Below are positions 1-8,375 of a stretch of 64,000 nt of DNA, piece after piece (position 1 is the stretch's first letter; each line of letters starts with the position of its first letter). The position numbers and the translations under genes were made by a program. The DNA lies in NCBI GenBank assembly GCA_023268255.1, contig JALNJX010000004.1:105115-169114 (forward strand), written 5' to 3'. Under the pieces are notes generated by a model. That model was not told the DNA's origin. It saw only the letters and a list, made by a program, of their open reading frames with translations, and searched no databases. The stretch is from Candidatus Wolframiiraptor sinensis. GTDB taxonomy: Archaea > Thermoproteota > Nitrososphaeria_A > Caldarchaeales > Wolframiiraptoraceae.

Positions 1-114
1 CTCGGATCTAAGCCGGATGAGCTCCTCCACGATCATCGCTAGATCAGATGGTAGAGCATAGCCCAGCCTCCTAAGATTTCTAAGCCTATCGAGCGGATCC
101 TCCGGTAAAGCCAT
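1..114 (-). CDS. Partial hypothetical protein (N-terminus only)
   Basis: The minus strand is open from an ATG at 114 to the left edge, giving 38 residues that begin MALPEDPLDRLRNLRR and continue into a helical, Leu/Arg/Glu-rich stretch. The composition matches neighbouring genes, so this is probably the N-terminus of a real protein running off the window. It is divergent from the ZIP transporter; the 107 bases between them hold the promoters. No family can be named from so short a piece. Confidence 0.5.
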   Translation of the reverse strand, partial: MALPEDPLDRLRNLRRLGYALPSDLAMIVEELIRLRSE

Positions 115-221
115 CTAACAGCACCAGCGAAAAATGCTCTCTACTTCCTTAAAATAGTAGTCACGCTGAAGGAGCAAGGTTATTAAGCATCGCTCCATCC
201 ACCCGGCTCCGAAATGGAGTT

Positions 222-1007
222 ATGTCCCTCGTTCAGGCTTTCCAGAGCATATCGGGCGGAGACCTCATGATATTGGCCGCGCTGGCAGGGCTCTTCACAT
301 CGGCAATGAATTTAGTTGGCGCTCTACCGATACTATTTTTGAAGACATCATTTAGGAGAGTTTCCGATCTCGGGCTCGGGTTCGCGTCCGGCGTTATGAT
401 CGCCGCGAGCTTCACGAGCCTACTTCTGCCAGCGATCGAGCTCGGAGGAATACTGCCGGCGCTGCTGGGAGTGGTGCTGGGAGCGGTCACCATCTCGTTA
501 ATGGATCGACTGATACCCCACATGCACGCTATCATGGGCATAGAGGGAGGATCTTCCAGGCTCAAGGCCGTATGGCTCCTCGTTCTCGCGATAATGATAC
601 ATAATATGCCTGAGGGTCTGGCGGTCGGCGTTGGCATCGGATCGGGCGACATCGCCGCCGGACTAGCCTTAGCGATAGCCATAGGGATACAGAATATGCC
701 GGAAGGGCTATCGGTAGGCCTATCGTTGATCTCCGCGGAAAAATATGGAAGAGTTAGAGCTTACCTCATCTCCACGGCATCGGGGTTCGTCGAGCTACCT
801 ATGGCGGTGATAGGCGCCATAGCGGTCACAATAATCCATCAAATAGTCCCATATGCCATGAGCTTCGCGGCGGGAGCAATGCTATTCGTCGTAAGCGACG
901 AGATAATACCGGAGCTGCATAGGCTTGGCAAAGAAAGAACAATAACCTACAGCATAATAGCGGGCCTGCTCACCATGCTATGGCTGGATGTCTTATTTTC
1001 ATCCTAG
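222..1007 (+). CDS. ZIP family divalent metal transporter
   Basis: Integral membrane metal-ion permease (zinc/iron type, ZIP superfamily) of 261 residues with about eight hydrophobic segments. The two diagnostic metal-binding helices are visible as HNMPEG at residues 127-132 and QNMPEG at 157-162. A short His-containing segment, PHMH (99-102), precedes them and may be the family's variable cytoplasmic metal-sensing loop. The ATG at 222 is preceded by GGAG a few bases upstream. The length is typical of the compact prokaryotic ZIP proteins. It stands alone: a truncated gene diverges to the left and a minus-strand pseudogene lies to the right. Transport direction and metal cannot be read from sequence. 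Confidence 0.93.
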   Translation: MSLVQAFQSISGGDLMILAALAGLFTSAMNLVGALPILFLKTSFRRVSDLGLGFASGVMIAASFTSLLLPAIELGGILPALLGVVLGAVTISLMDRLIPHMHAIMGIEGGSSRLKAVWLLVLAIMIHNMPEGLAVGVGIGSGDIAAGLALAIAIGIQNMPEGLSVGLSLISAEKYGRVRAYLISTASGFVELPMAVIGAIAVTIIHQIVPYAMSFAAGAMLFVVSDEIIPELHRLGKERTITYSIIAGLLTMLWLDVLFSS

Positions 1008-1061
1008 CTCAATCATCAATAAGCGAATAAATTCCTGTGAAGGAAAGTGATTTATGATGTA

Positions 1062-1642
1062 TTAGATCTTAAGAAATCCTCTCTTCTCAAGCTCGACTCT
1101 AAGTTTTTCCAGCTCATTGTCAGATAACGGCTTATGCGGGAATTTCGGGTATCCTACATCAACACCTCTAAGCCTGAGGACCGCGTATGTGGCGGGTATG
1201 TTGGGGACGGAGTACATCAGGTCTCTAAGCTCTATTATGCTGAACTGCTCTTTCGCCGCCTCATCATATTTCTTCTCTTTGAGAAGCTTGTAGAATTTTA
1301 CAACTATCTCTGGAAAAGCGTTCGCTAAGTCCGCGACGCATCCATGACCGCCAGCAACCATGGCGGGTAGAAGGAGCCTCTCCGTGCCAACTAAGAACTT
1401 GAAATCACTCTTCTTAACAGACATCATGAACTGGTAGAATAAGATTATGTCGCCGCTCGTGTCCTTTATTCCAGCGGCCCCATGCTCATGGCCGGGCTGA
1501 GTCCATATGTACCACATATGAAGAGCCCGTTAACATTGTTTCTCACGAGAAAGTTGATGAGTTTCCTTATTCCTTCAGCATATATTCTCCCATCAGCAAT
1601 AAATGGGCTTATCATAGGGCATATTATGTCTTCAAATTTCAT
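1062..1642 (-). pseudogene. Degenerate DapA-family 2-keto-3-deoxygluconate-type aldolase
   Basis: Two adjacent minus-strand frames together form the ends of a DHDPS/KD(P)G aldolase. The N-terminal part (from ATG 1642) has the ICPMISPF start and the GTYG substrate-binding loop. The C-terminal part has the Schiff-base segment GIKDTSGD and the typical archaeal tail with GYPKFPHKPLSDNE. Roughly 110 residues of the barrel between GTYG and GIKD are missing, and the two halves are in different frames with the junction near 1495-1510. The intact enzyme is about 290 residues, so this copy cannot work. It follows the FBP aldolase/phosphatase by 37 bases on the same strand, suggesting a former co-transcribed sugar-acid aldolase. 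A start at 1693 is also open but would overlap the upstream gene. Confidence 0.85.
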
Positions 1643-1679
1643 GATTGTAAGGGGATGAAGTAGCCCGATATCAGGCGAA

Positions 1680-2792
1680 TTATGATCTTTCAAACCTGCT
1701 TTCGAGCTTTTTAAGGACCTGTGGTAGAGTAGTATATTCCATCTCGCTAGGGTCTAGGCGGGCTGGCATGAATTCTCCCATGGTTCTCATGTATATCGCC
1801 AGCTGAGCTGCGATGCTTCTGCTATAATCCCAGAATGGGTCGGCGAAAAGGTCCGCGGGTTCTATTCCATCAACTCCCACAAGCTTTCCATCGGATATCT
1901 GCCAACCCATCGCTATGACTCTCGGAGGCCCGTCGAAATAGGATATGACAGCCTCTCTGCAGCTCACGGGCATCAGGGGGCCATTATGGCTTCCCCTCAT
2001 CCACCCGGCAACCAAGTGCGGCGTAGCGAACGGTGCCAGTATCTCGCCTATTGCCGGGAATCCCGACTGGGCTCTAACTATGAGGACTGGGTCATCTTTT
2101 CCAACGTATTTGCCAGCTATGAGTGAGAGGCGGTTCGTGGATGCTGCGGCCGCCGGCTCGCCATCAGCCCTGTAAACCTTGCTCACGCAATATCTTCCCG
2201 TGGTTCCCAATAGGGCGAGCAAGTCATAGGATTCCTCAGGCGTTTTCAGCCGAACCTTCTTGTCCTCGATGACATCGAGTACCTCGAATACGAAGCCATC
2301 TCGAAGCTTCGGATCTATCACGAGACCAGCTGTATTGAATGGGTCTGCAAATATCTTGTAGAGCGGTAAATTCCATGCTCCGGGCTCCGTTTTATCGGCA
2401 GCAAATACGACTATGGGATCGGATTGCCTCTCCTCGAACTCTAACTCCGCGACGCCTGGGCCCATCCCACGAATATTCCCGCTGAAGGCGTCTGAAAGCA
2501 GGTCTTGACCGGCCGCGTAAAGCTTCAGGGGTTTAGCAACTTTTTCCGTTAACTCCTTGAATACTTTCCAGGAGAGCGCGTGAATTTCCGGGTTATTCTC
2601 GCCCTTATAATGCGTCAGCACAAGGCCTATATCATCACCCACACTATAAACATAGAAGCTATTGATGAGTCCCACCTTTTCAGCTTCTGAGAGAATTGTC
2701 TTGGCGAGATCAAGCATTTTCTGATGTGGCTTATAATGCCCGGCGATTGAGCCAACATCCGCTTTAATAACCGACACTGTTGTTCGAACCAT
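1680..2792 (-). CDS. fbp: Bifunctional fructose-1,6-bisphosphate aldolase/phosphatase
   Basis: Archaeal type V FBPase (FBPA/P) of 370 residues. It condenses DHAP and glyceraldehyde-3-phosphate to FBP and dephosphorylates it to fructose-6-phosphate, the ancestral gluconeogenic step. The N-terminus TTVSVIKADVGSIAGH is the family signature. Tyr229 and Lys232 in the GKYVGKDDP loop match the known catalytic tyrosine and Schiff-base lysine. A tyrosine near residue 353 (EYTTLPQ) fits the third catalytic Tyr. Acidic Mg-binding motifs such as VGDDIG and FADPFN are present. A decayed KD(P)G-type aldolase follows. Upstream (2793-2889) is AT-rich with TATA-like sequence. Together with the PFK at 45.6 kb it implies sugar metabolism in both directions. 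Confidence 0.97.
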   Translation of the reverse strand: MVRTTVSVIKADVGSIAGHYKPHQKMLDLAKTILSEAEKVGLINSFYVYSVGDDIGLVLTHYKGENNPEIHALSWKVFKELTEKVAKPLKLYAAGQDLLSDAFSGNIRGMGPGVAELEFEERQSDPIVVFAADKTEPGAWNLPLYKIFADPFNTAGLVIDPKLRDGFVFEVLDVIEDKKVRLKTPEESYDLLALLGTTGRYCVSKVYRADGEPAAAASTNRLSLIAGKYVGKDDPVLIVRAQSGFPAIGEILAPFATPHLVAGWMRGSHNGPLMPVSCREAVISYFDGPPRVIAMGWQISDGKLVGVDGIEPADLFADPFWDYSRSIAAQLAIYMRTMGEFMPARLDPSEMEYTTLPQVLKKLESRFERS

Positions 2793-2889
2793 ACTTCTTC
2801 TGGCATCACGTTTTAGGCGAAAATAATGAACATTACGTATACATATTATGCATTGCCAAATTATTTAAAAATTATTAAATAGCATAGCA

Positions 2890-3441
2890 CTATAATCTGA
2901 GGTCCCTACCTATCTCCTTTAGAGCCTCGAGTGACAGCTCTAGGAACTTGTCCAGCGATAAGCCCACTTGTTCGCAAAACATTATCCTCTCCCTGCTAAC
3001 GTTTCTCGCGAAGTCCTTTTGCTTGAACTTCTTCTTCAGGGTCTCAACGCTTACTTCCTCCAGCTTCTTGCTCGGCATCACTAAAGCCGCGGCGATTATG
3101 AGGCCCGAGGCAGCATCGGCCGCGATTAACGCCTTCTCGAGATCATTCTCAGGTCTCACTCCCGTGTTTTCGAAGTTATGAGATTTTATTGCTCTGATGA
3201 TCTCTGGCGGCGCGGAGTCTCCGAGGATCTTCTCGGCTTCTAGGCCGTGCTTGCTGGGCTCATTTTTTGTTAGCTCGTAGTCCACGTCGTGGAGTAGGCC
3301 CGCGAGTTCCCAGAGCTTCTCATCTCTGCCGAGATGCCGCGCCAGCGCCCTCATTATCGCGGAGACGGCGATCATGTGGAGGACTATCTTATCGTTGGAG
3401 ATGTTATTCCTGATTATTCTTAGTGCCTCGTCTCTATCCAT
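2890..3441 (-). CDS. HD domain hydrolase
   Basis: HD-superfamily metal-dependent phosphohydrolase of 183 residues. The metal-binding His-Asp pair lies in GLLHDVDYE (residues 48-56), with further histidines in SKHG and IKSHNF, matching the HDIG-type pattern. The substrate, likely a nucleotide or phosphate ester, cannot be inferred. An ATG at 3456 is also open, but GGGGG sits about eight bases before the ATG at 3441, which I prefer. The gene follows the aminotransferase on the same strand with a gap of about 30 bases, so the two may be co-transcribed. Confidence 0.85.
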   Translation of the reverse strand: MDRDEALRIIRNNISNDKIVLHMIAVSAIMRALARHLGRDEKLWELAGLLHDVDYELTKNEPSKHGLEAEKILGDSAPPEIIRAIKSHNFENTGVRPENDLEKALIAADAASGLIIAAALVMPSKKLEEVSVETLKKKFKQKDFARNVSRERIMFCEQVGLSLDKFLELSLEALKEIGRDLRL

Positions 3442-3470
3442 CTTTCCATCCCCCACAACTATTCAAGAGC

Positions 3471-4811
3471 TTAAGAGTATTCCTCCACCGCTTCGCGAAT
3501 CCTTCTGCACGCCTCTCTGAGGGGCTTTTCATCGAGGACCGCTGAGATCCTTATGTGGTTGTTATAGCTTTGCCCAAAGCATGCTCCAGGCGCGATAGCC
3601 ACGCCCTTCTCCTCCAAGAGCTTCCACGCGAACCTCCATGAATCGAAGTTCTCCACGTTTATCCTGGGGAAAATGTACATGGCTCCCTCGGGCGGCTTGA
3701 CTTCTATCAGCCTCGATCTCGAGAGCTCCTCGTAGAGTATCTTCAGCCTCGCTCCGATCAGCTCGATGTTTCTCCTCGCGGCTTCCTCATCGTTCAGCGC
3801 CGCTAATGCTGCTCTCTGGACGAACTCCGGTATGCATGTTATCGCTGTGTTCTGGGCTCTCGCCACGCGCGCCACCATCTCCGCATCCGATACAACGTAG
3901 CCCACCCTGAAGCCCGTCATGCCCCAAGTCTTTGAGAACGAATTGACCATTATCGCGCGCTCGGCCCCGAGCTCCAAGATGCTCTTGAAGCCGTCGCGGT
4001 AGCAGAAGTCCATGTAGACCTCGTCGCTCATAATCCATGCGCCATGATCCTCGGCGAGCTCGATTATCGCCCTCATGCTCTTCTCGTCCAAAACTTTCCC
4101 CGTGGGATTATTCGGATAATTCAGTATTATCAGCCTCGTCATTCTGCTGATCTCATCCTGGATCATGCTCACGGGATCCCAGTCGTCCTCGAACCTCGTC
4201 CTGATTATTCTCGGCCTTCTGCCGAGCCACCTGATTTGGTGAGCATATAGGGGCCAGGCCGGCTCTATCACGATGACCTCATCTCCGAGCTCCGTCGCCG
4301 CCTCTATCGAGCCGTAGACGCCGAATGTTCCACCCGCGGTGATCGCGACGTTATCGGGCTTCAGGTCGAGCTTGAATTTCTCGGAGAGCTTTGAGGCTAT
4401 TGACGCCCTAAGCTCCTTTATGCCATTCGCGGGCCCATACTTGCTATAGCCCTCCCGGATCGCCTTACAGGCCGCTTCGACCGCGCTGGAAGGAGCCGTG
4501 AAGTCAGGCTCGCCGAGCTCCAGCCTGAAGATCTCCCTCCCCATCCGCTGCAGCTCGAGCGCTCTTGAGGCGAATTCCCTCAGTTTCAGGCCGCTCTCCG
4601 AGGCTCCGCGCCCCCTGATCCTCTCTCCCTCCTCCAAGATGAGCGAGAACAGCTTTCTCGCGAGATCGCTGCTCAGCCCATGCCCGGCGAACTCCGAGAT
4701 CATCCTCTCCAAGATCTCCGGGCTTAAATCGGATCTAGCCAAATCCGCGCATAGCCTGGATAACTCGGCTAGCTCCCTCATCGCGGCTTCACCCTCATCT
4801 CGCAGCGTCAT
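3471..4811 (-). CDS. Class I/II aminotransferase with chorismate-mutase-like N-terminal domain
   Basis: PLP-dependent fold type I aminotransferase of about 446 residues. Visible motifs are NNPTG (234-238), SDEVY (262-266) and SFSKTWG with the PLP lysine at about residue 294, followed by GFRVGY. Residues 1 to about 70 precede the catalytic domain and resemble an AroQ-type chorismate mutase: LRDEGE, a helical middle, and ERMISEFAGHGLSSDLARKLFSLI. Several of the usual Arg/Lys catalytic residues of AroQ are not evident, so the head may be regulatory. A chorismate mutase/aminotransferase fusion would act in Phe/Tyr synthesis; this is inference. Starts at 4895 and 4835 are open but intrude on the divergent gene or its promoter; ATG 4811 (MTLRDEG) fits the domain best. 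Confidence 0.85.
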   Translation of the reverse strand: MTLRDEGEAAMRELAELSRLCADLARSDLSPEILERMISEFAGHGLSSDLARKLFSLILEEGERIRGRGASESGLKLREFASRALELQRMGREIFRLELGEPDFTAPSSAVEAACKAIREGYSKYGPANGIKELRASIASKLSEKFKLDLKPDNVAITAGGTFGVYGSIEAATELGDEVIVIEPAWPLYAHQIRWLGRRPRIIRTRFEDDWDPVSMIQDEISRMTRLIILNYPNNPTGKVLDEKSMRAIIELAEDHGAWIMSDEVYMDFCYRDGFKSILELGAERAIMVNSFSKTWGMTGFRVGYVVSDAEMVARVARAQNTAITCIPEFVQRAALAALNDEEAARRNIELIGARLKILYEELSRSRLIEVKPPEGAMYIFPRINVENFDSWRFAWKLLEEKGVAIAPGACFGQSYNNHIRISAVLDEKPLREACRRIREAVEEYS

Positions 4812-4823
4812 CCATGAATTAAT

Positions 4824-4833
4824 GCTTTTAACC
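4824..4833 (+). promoter_or_regulatory. TATA box for uridine phosphorylase
   Basis: The sequence gcttttaacc is centred about 26 bases before the ATG at 4854, the normal archaeal TATA-to-start spacing for a leaderless transcript. The reverse complement is also TATA-like, but its distance to the minus-strand ATG at 4811 is too short, so its use by that gene is unclear. Confidence 0.45.
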
Positions 4834-4853
4834 ATTGCCGTTATCTTTGGGTT

Positions 4854-5678
4854 ATGAGGGCTGAGGAACCTAGAGTTGGGGAAGCCTTCTATCATGTCAG
4901 GGTTAAGCCCGGAGAGATCTCGAGATACGTTCTTCTGCCGGGCGACCCGGAGCGCGTGCCCCTGATCGCGGAGTTATGGGATGAGGCTTGGGAAGTCTCC
5001 TCTCACAGGGAGTTTAGGCTCTGGAATGGCAGAGTCAATGGGAAGCTTATTTCGGCGTGCTCAACAGGCATAGGCTCGGCCTCCGCCTCGATCGCGGTCG
5101 AGGAACTCGCGAGAGCGGGCGCAGATACTTTTATCAGAGTTGGTAGCACGGGCGCGATCCAGCCCCACATAGACATCGGAGATCTGGTGATATCGTCCGC
5201 CGCCATCAGGCTCGAGGGCGCGAGCATGGATTATGCTCCCCCAGAGTATCCGGCTGCCGCGAGCTACGAGGTTCTATTGGCCCTGATCGAGGCCGCCGAA
5301 TTCCTAAATGTGAGATATCATGTTGGAGTTACTGCGACGACGGACAGCTTCTATCTCGGCCAGGGGAGAAGGGGCTTCCGGGGCTATGTGCGGAGCGGCG
5401 TGAAAGAGCTTCTCAACGACTTGAGAGCGATGGGGGTCCTGAACTTCGACATGGAGACGTCGGCCATCTACACCATAGCCTCGATCTATGGGCTTAGGGC
5501 CGGATCCATATGCGCCGTCTTCGCAAACAGGGTTAGAGACGAGTTCGGGGTTGCCGGGGAGAGGGATGCCGCGAAAGTCGCTGTTGAGGCCGTGAAGATC
5601 CTTCAGGAATGGGATGAGCTCAAGGCGAGGTGGGGCAAGCGCTTCTTCCATCCATCGCTTCTCAGACCCCGAATCTAG
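4854..5678 (+). CDS. udp: Uridine phosphorylase (NP-I family)
   Basis: Nucleoside phosphorylase of 274 residues catalysing phosphorolysis of uridine to uracil and ribose-1-phosphate. Motifs of the family are LLPGDPERV near the N-terminus, STGIGSASASIAVEELA for phosphate binding, GSTGAIQPHIDIGDLV, TATTDSFYLGQ and NFDMETSAIY, where the Met-Glu contacts ribose. The GAIQPHI segment and the FYLGQ loop favour the uridine-specific branch over purine phosphorylases. The start codon at 4854 lies 26 bases after a TATA box, suggesting a leaderless mRNA. A DedA-family gene follows on the same strand 23 bases downstream. Confidence 0.93.
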   Translation: MRAEEPRVGEAFYHVRVKPGEISRYVLLPGDPERVPLIAELWDEAWEVSSHREFRLWNGRVNGKLISACSTGIGSASASIAVEELARAGADTFIRVGSTGAIQPHIDIGDLVISSAAIRLEGASMDYAPPEYPAAASYEVLLALIEAAEFLNVRYHVGVTATTDSFYLGQGRRGFRGYVRSGVKELLNDLRAMGVLNFDMETSAIYTIASIYGLRAGSICAVFANRVRDEFGVAGERDAAKVAVEAVKILQEWDELKARWGKRFFHPSLLRPRI

Positions 5679-5701
5679 AAATATAAGCTTGAGCCCATCT
5701 C

Positions 5702-6346
5702 GTGGAGAGCTCTTTGACCGGTCTTCTCGACTCTATGCTTGAGTGGGCTAGGCTTCATCTCGTCCCTCTCGGCATCCCAGGGCTAATTCTCACCGCTTTC
5801 ACAGAATCAAGCTTTTTCCCGATACCGCCCGACGCCATACTCATCCCGCTCGCCCTACTAGATCCGGGAAATGCTCTGCTCTACGGCTTTCTGGCCACAA
5901 TCAGCTCCACTGCCGGAGCTCTTCTCGGCTACTGGATCGGGCTTAAGGGCGGCAGACCGATACTCATCAAGCTCGCCGGCGAGAAGTCCGTGAGGAAAGC
6001 TGAGGAGTTCTTTAACAGATATGGCGCCTGGGCTGTAGGGATAGCGGCCTTCACCCCGATACCCTACAAGGTCTTCACGATAGCCTCTGGAGCTTTCATG
6101 CTCAGGGATATCAAGGCCTTCATCGCCGCCTCCCTTCTCGGCAGGGGTGGGAGATTCATGGCGGAGGCACTACTCATAATGCTCTTTGGAGGGGAGATAT
6201 TATCATTCCTCAGCTCGCATTTCGAGGCAATAACGCTCTTGGCCGGCGCGGTGATTGCAGTACTTTTAGCGGCCTACAGCCTTCTCAAAAGGAGGCTATG
6301 CCTCGGAGGCTCTTCTCCTCGCGAGGGTTATCCGCGTCGTGATTAG
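5702..6346 (+). CDS. DedA/VTT-domain membrane protein
   Basis: Polytopic membrane protein of 214 residues of the DedA (VTT/SNARE-associated) family, thought to scramble or transport lipids. The family pattern is clear: ESSFFPIPPDAIL near residues 32-45, then a membrane span, a GYWIGLKGG turn, an amphipathic re-entrant stretch with FNRYGAWAVGIAAFTPIPYK, and GRGGRF before the last spans. The start is GTG 5702. Its 3' end overlaps the convergent ABC permease by about 50 bases. Confidence 0.88.
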   Translation: MESSLTGLLDSMLEWARLHLVPLGIPGLILTAFTESSFFPIPPDAILIPLALLDPGNALLYGFLATISSTAGALLGYWIGLKGGRPILIKLAGEKSVRKAEEFFNRYGAWAVGIAAFTPIPYKVFTIASGAFMLRDIKAFIAASLLGRGGRFMAEALLIMLFGGEILSFLSSHFEAITLLAGAVIAVLLAAYSLLKRRLCLGGSSPREGYPRRD

Positions 6347-7612
6347 CCTCTCTCCCATGAATAGCCATGAGCTGAGCAAAAGCAGCATCACGGCGAATCC
6401 CAGCATCACCATTATCGATGTGATCGCGGAGGCTATGTCCCCGGCGAACCCGCTGTGAATCGCGAGGAAGAGGTGCGTGAATGGATCTAGGAGAAGCCCG
6501 ATCTTAACGCCTATCGGAAGGCTCTCGATGGGGGTGAATATTAGTATGAAGAACGGCGGCATTATGAGCGGGAAGGTTACTGCTCCTACGAGCTGCTGGG
6601 CGCTCCTGACATCGCTTCCCAGGACGCCGATGAGCAGGCCTATGCACGTCATCATGACCATCGCGATGAATATCGAGGAGACGAGTATCGGGAGGAAGGC
6701 GGGGGATGGCCAGAGATCGAGGAGCGTTAAGCTCACCTGCGGCTCCGCGGCAATCTCCTCAACCAAGATCTGGGCCATCATGCTCCCCGCGATCATCAGG
6801 CCATAGATCCCGAACCCGACGAGGAAGGAGATGGTGCTCAGAAGAACTATCACGAATGTTCCGAGAAGCTTACTGAGCAGGATCGTTATCCTCCTAGCCG
6901 GGATCGTTAGTAGGAGCTCGAGAGTCTTAGACTCCTTCTCGAGAGCTATGCTTGTCGCCGAGACCGTGGAAGCATAACTCGCGACCATCACGGCGACGAG
7001 CGGAAGCCCGAAGAGCGTCGTCAGGAACGTCGCAGCGACCGCTGAGACCGGGGCCCTCAGCACCCTTCCGAGATAAAGTACGACGGAGCTCTCCGAGATG
7101 GGCTTCTCGAAGAATCTCGGATCAACGCCTCCTCCGTGAACCCTCTCGGCCAGGGATTTGAATGACTCCAGCAGGATTAGCGAGAATCTCTGGCTCATGC
7201 TTATCTCCGATATGGCGGCTGATCGTATCGAGTAGACCGTCGTGATCCTGCTGTGAACGCCGGACGTGAAGTTCCTCGTGAAGCCGCTCGGGATTATCAT
7301 CATCACGCCGAGATCCTGCTTCGCCGCCGCCTCGACGCACTCCTCCTCAAGCGAGCACTCAACCCTGATGAGCCTAAGACCTTTTTCCTCGAGGAGCCTT
7401 GGGAGCTCGATGGATGTTAGGCTTGTCCTATCTAGGTCCGCTATCCCGATCACGAGGCCGGCTTCAGCCCTCTCCATCGCCGCGCTCATTCCCAGCCCTG
7501 TCAGCGCGCCCATCAGCGGGAAGATTATTAGGGGTATTATTATCGCGCCGAATAGTATGCTCCTCTCCATCAGGAGCTCCTTAACCTCTTTCTTCAACAA
7601 GATCCTGAGCAT
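6296..7612 (-). CDS. ABC-2 type transporter permease (NatB-like)
   Basis: Membrane subunit of 438 residues of an ABC-2 exporter. A first membrane span (about residues 19-40) is followed by a large extracytoplasmic region to about residue 185, then a cluster of five or six spans with the conserved cytoplasmic EKESKTLELLLTIPARR helix after span two. This architecture is the NatB/YhaP type, associated with export of Na+, drugs or peptides; the substrate here is unknown. It begins one base after the ATPase gene ends, so the two are translationally linked. Confidence 0.9.
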   Translation of the reverse strand: MLRILLKKEVKELLMERSILFGAIIIPLIIFPLMGALTGLGMSAAMERAEAGLVIGIADLDRTSLTSIELPRLLEEKGLRLIRVECSLEEECVEAAAKQDLGVMMIIPSGFTRNFTSGVHSRITTVYSIRSAAISEISMSQRFSLILLESFKSLAERVHGGGVDPRFFEKPISESSVVLYLGRVLRAPVSAVAATFLTTLFGLPLVAVMVASYASTVSATSIALEKESKTLELLLTIPARRITILLSKLLGTFVIVLLSTISFLVGFGIYGLMIAGSMMAQILVEEIAAEPQVSLTLLDLWPSPAFLPILVSSIFIAMVMMTCIGLLIGVLGSDVRSAQQLVGAVTFPLIMPPFFILIFTPIESLPIGVKIGLLLDPFTHLFLAIHSGFAGDIASAITSIMVMLGFAVMLLLLSSWLFMGERLITTRITLARRRASEA

Positions 7613-7613
7613 G

Positions 7614-8375
7614 CTAGGCAGCCCCCATGAGCTTCGCGAAAACCTCCTCGAGGTTCTCTGCCCGATGCTCGGCCTTCAATTCCTCGGGCCTGCCCTCAGC
7701 GATGATCCTCCCACCGTTTATGAAGGCTATTCGATCGCAGAGATACTCTATCTCGAGCATGTTATGGCTTGAGACTATCACAGTCCCGCCGCTCTCCCTC
7801 GCAAACCTCCTTATTCTCTCCCTGACGTGCACGGCGTGGATGACGTCTAAGCCGGAGGTCGGCTCATCGAGTATCGCGACCCTCGGCCTCAGCATGAGTA
7901 TCGCGGCGATCATTATCCTGCGCCTCATTCCCTTGCTATAAGATCCCATGGGCTTTCTCAGCGCCTCGCCGAGGCCCGCGATCTCAGCTCCCTCTTCGAC
8001 GCATCGCCGATCCACGCCATGAACTCCAGCTACGAAGCTCAGGAACTCCAGGCCCGTCAGGTGCCTGTAAACCCCAGCATCCTCCGGAAGATAAGCGATA
8101 TTCCTCCTAACCTCGTCCGGCTCGTCTCTTACGCTGTGGCCCATTATGACTGCGTCGCCCGCATCCGGCCTGAGAATCGTCGCAAGGATCCTGAGCGTCG
8201 TCGTCTTGCCGGCTCCATTCGGGCCTATCAAGCCGAAGATCTCCGATCGCTCGACCTCGAATGAGACTCCCCTCAATACATTGCTCGAGCCGAATCTCTT
8301 GATGAGGCCGCTGGCCATGACCGGCTTCAACCCGCAGCTCCTCCAGGCCTTCCCCCGAGCATTACGCGTCCACAT
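7614..8375 (-). CDS. ABC transporter ATP-binding protein (NatA-like)
   Basis: ATPase of 253 residues partnering the permease at 6296-7612. Walker A GPNGAGKTT is at residues 51-59, signature-like YSKGMRRR in the middle, Walker B with VAILDEPTSGLD and the H-loop VSSHNM follow. SKGMRRR instead of canonical LSGGQ is common in NatA/DrrA-type exporters. ATG 8375 directly abuts the stop of trxB (TAA-ATG), and the gene could instead start at ATG 8318 (MASGLIKRF), where homology begins. Confidence 0.93.
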   Translation of the reverse strand: MWTRNARGKAWRSCGLKPVMASGLIKRFGSSNVLRGVSFEVERSEIFGLIGPNGAGKTTTLRILATILRPDAGDAVIMGHSVRDEPDEVRRNIAYLPEDAGVYRHLTGLEFLSFVAGVHGVDRRCVEEGAEIAGLGEALRKPMGSYSKGMRRRIMIAAILMLRPRVAILDEPTSGLDVIHAVHVRERIRRFARESGGTVIVSSHNMLEIEYLCDRIAFINGGRIIAEGRPEELKAEHRAENLEEVFAKLMGAA

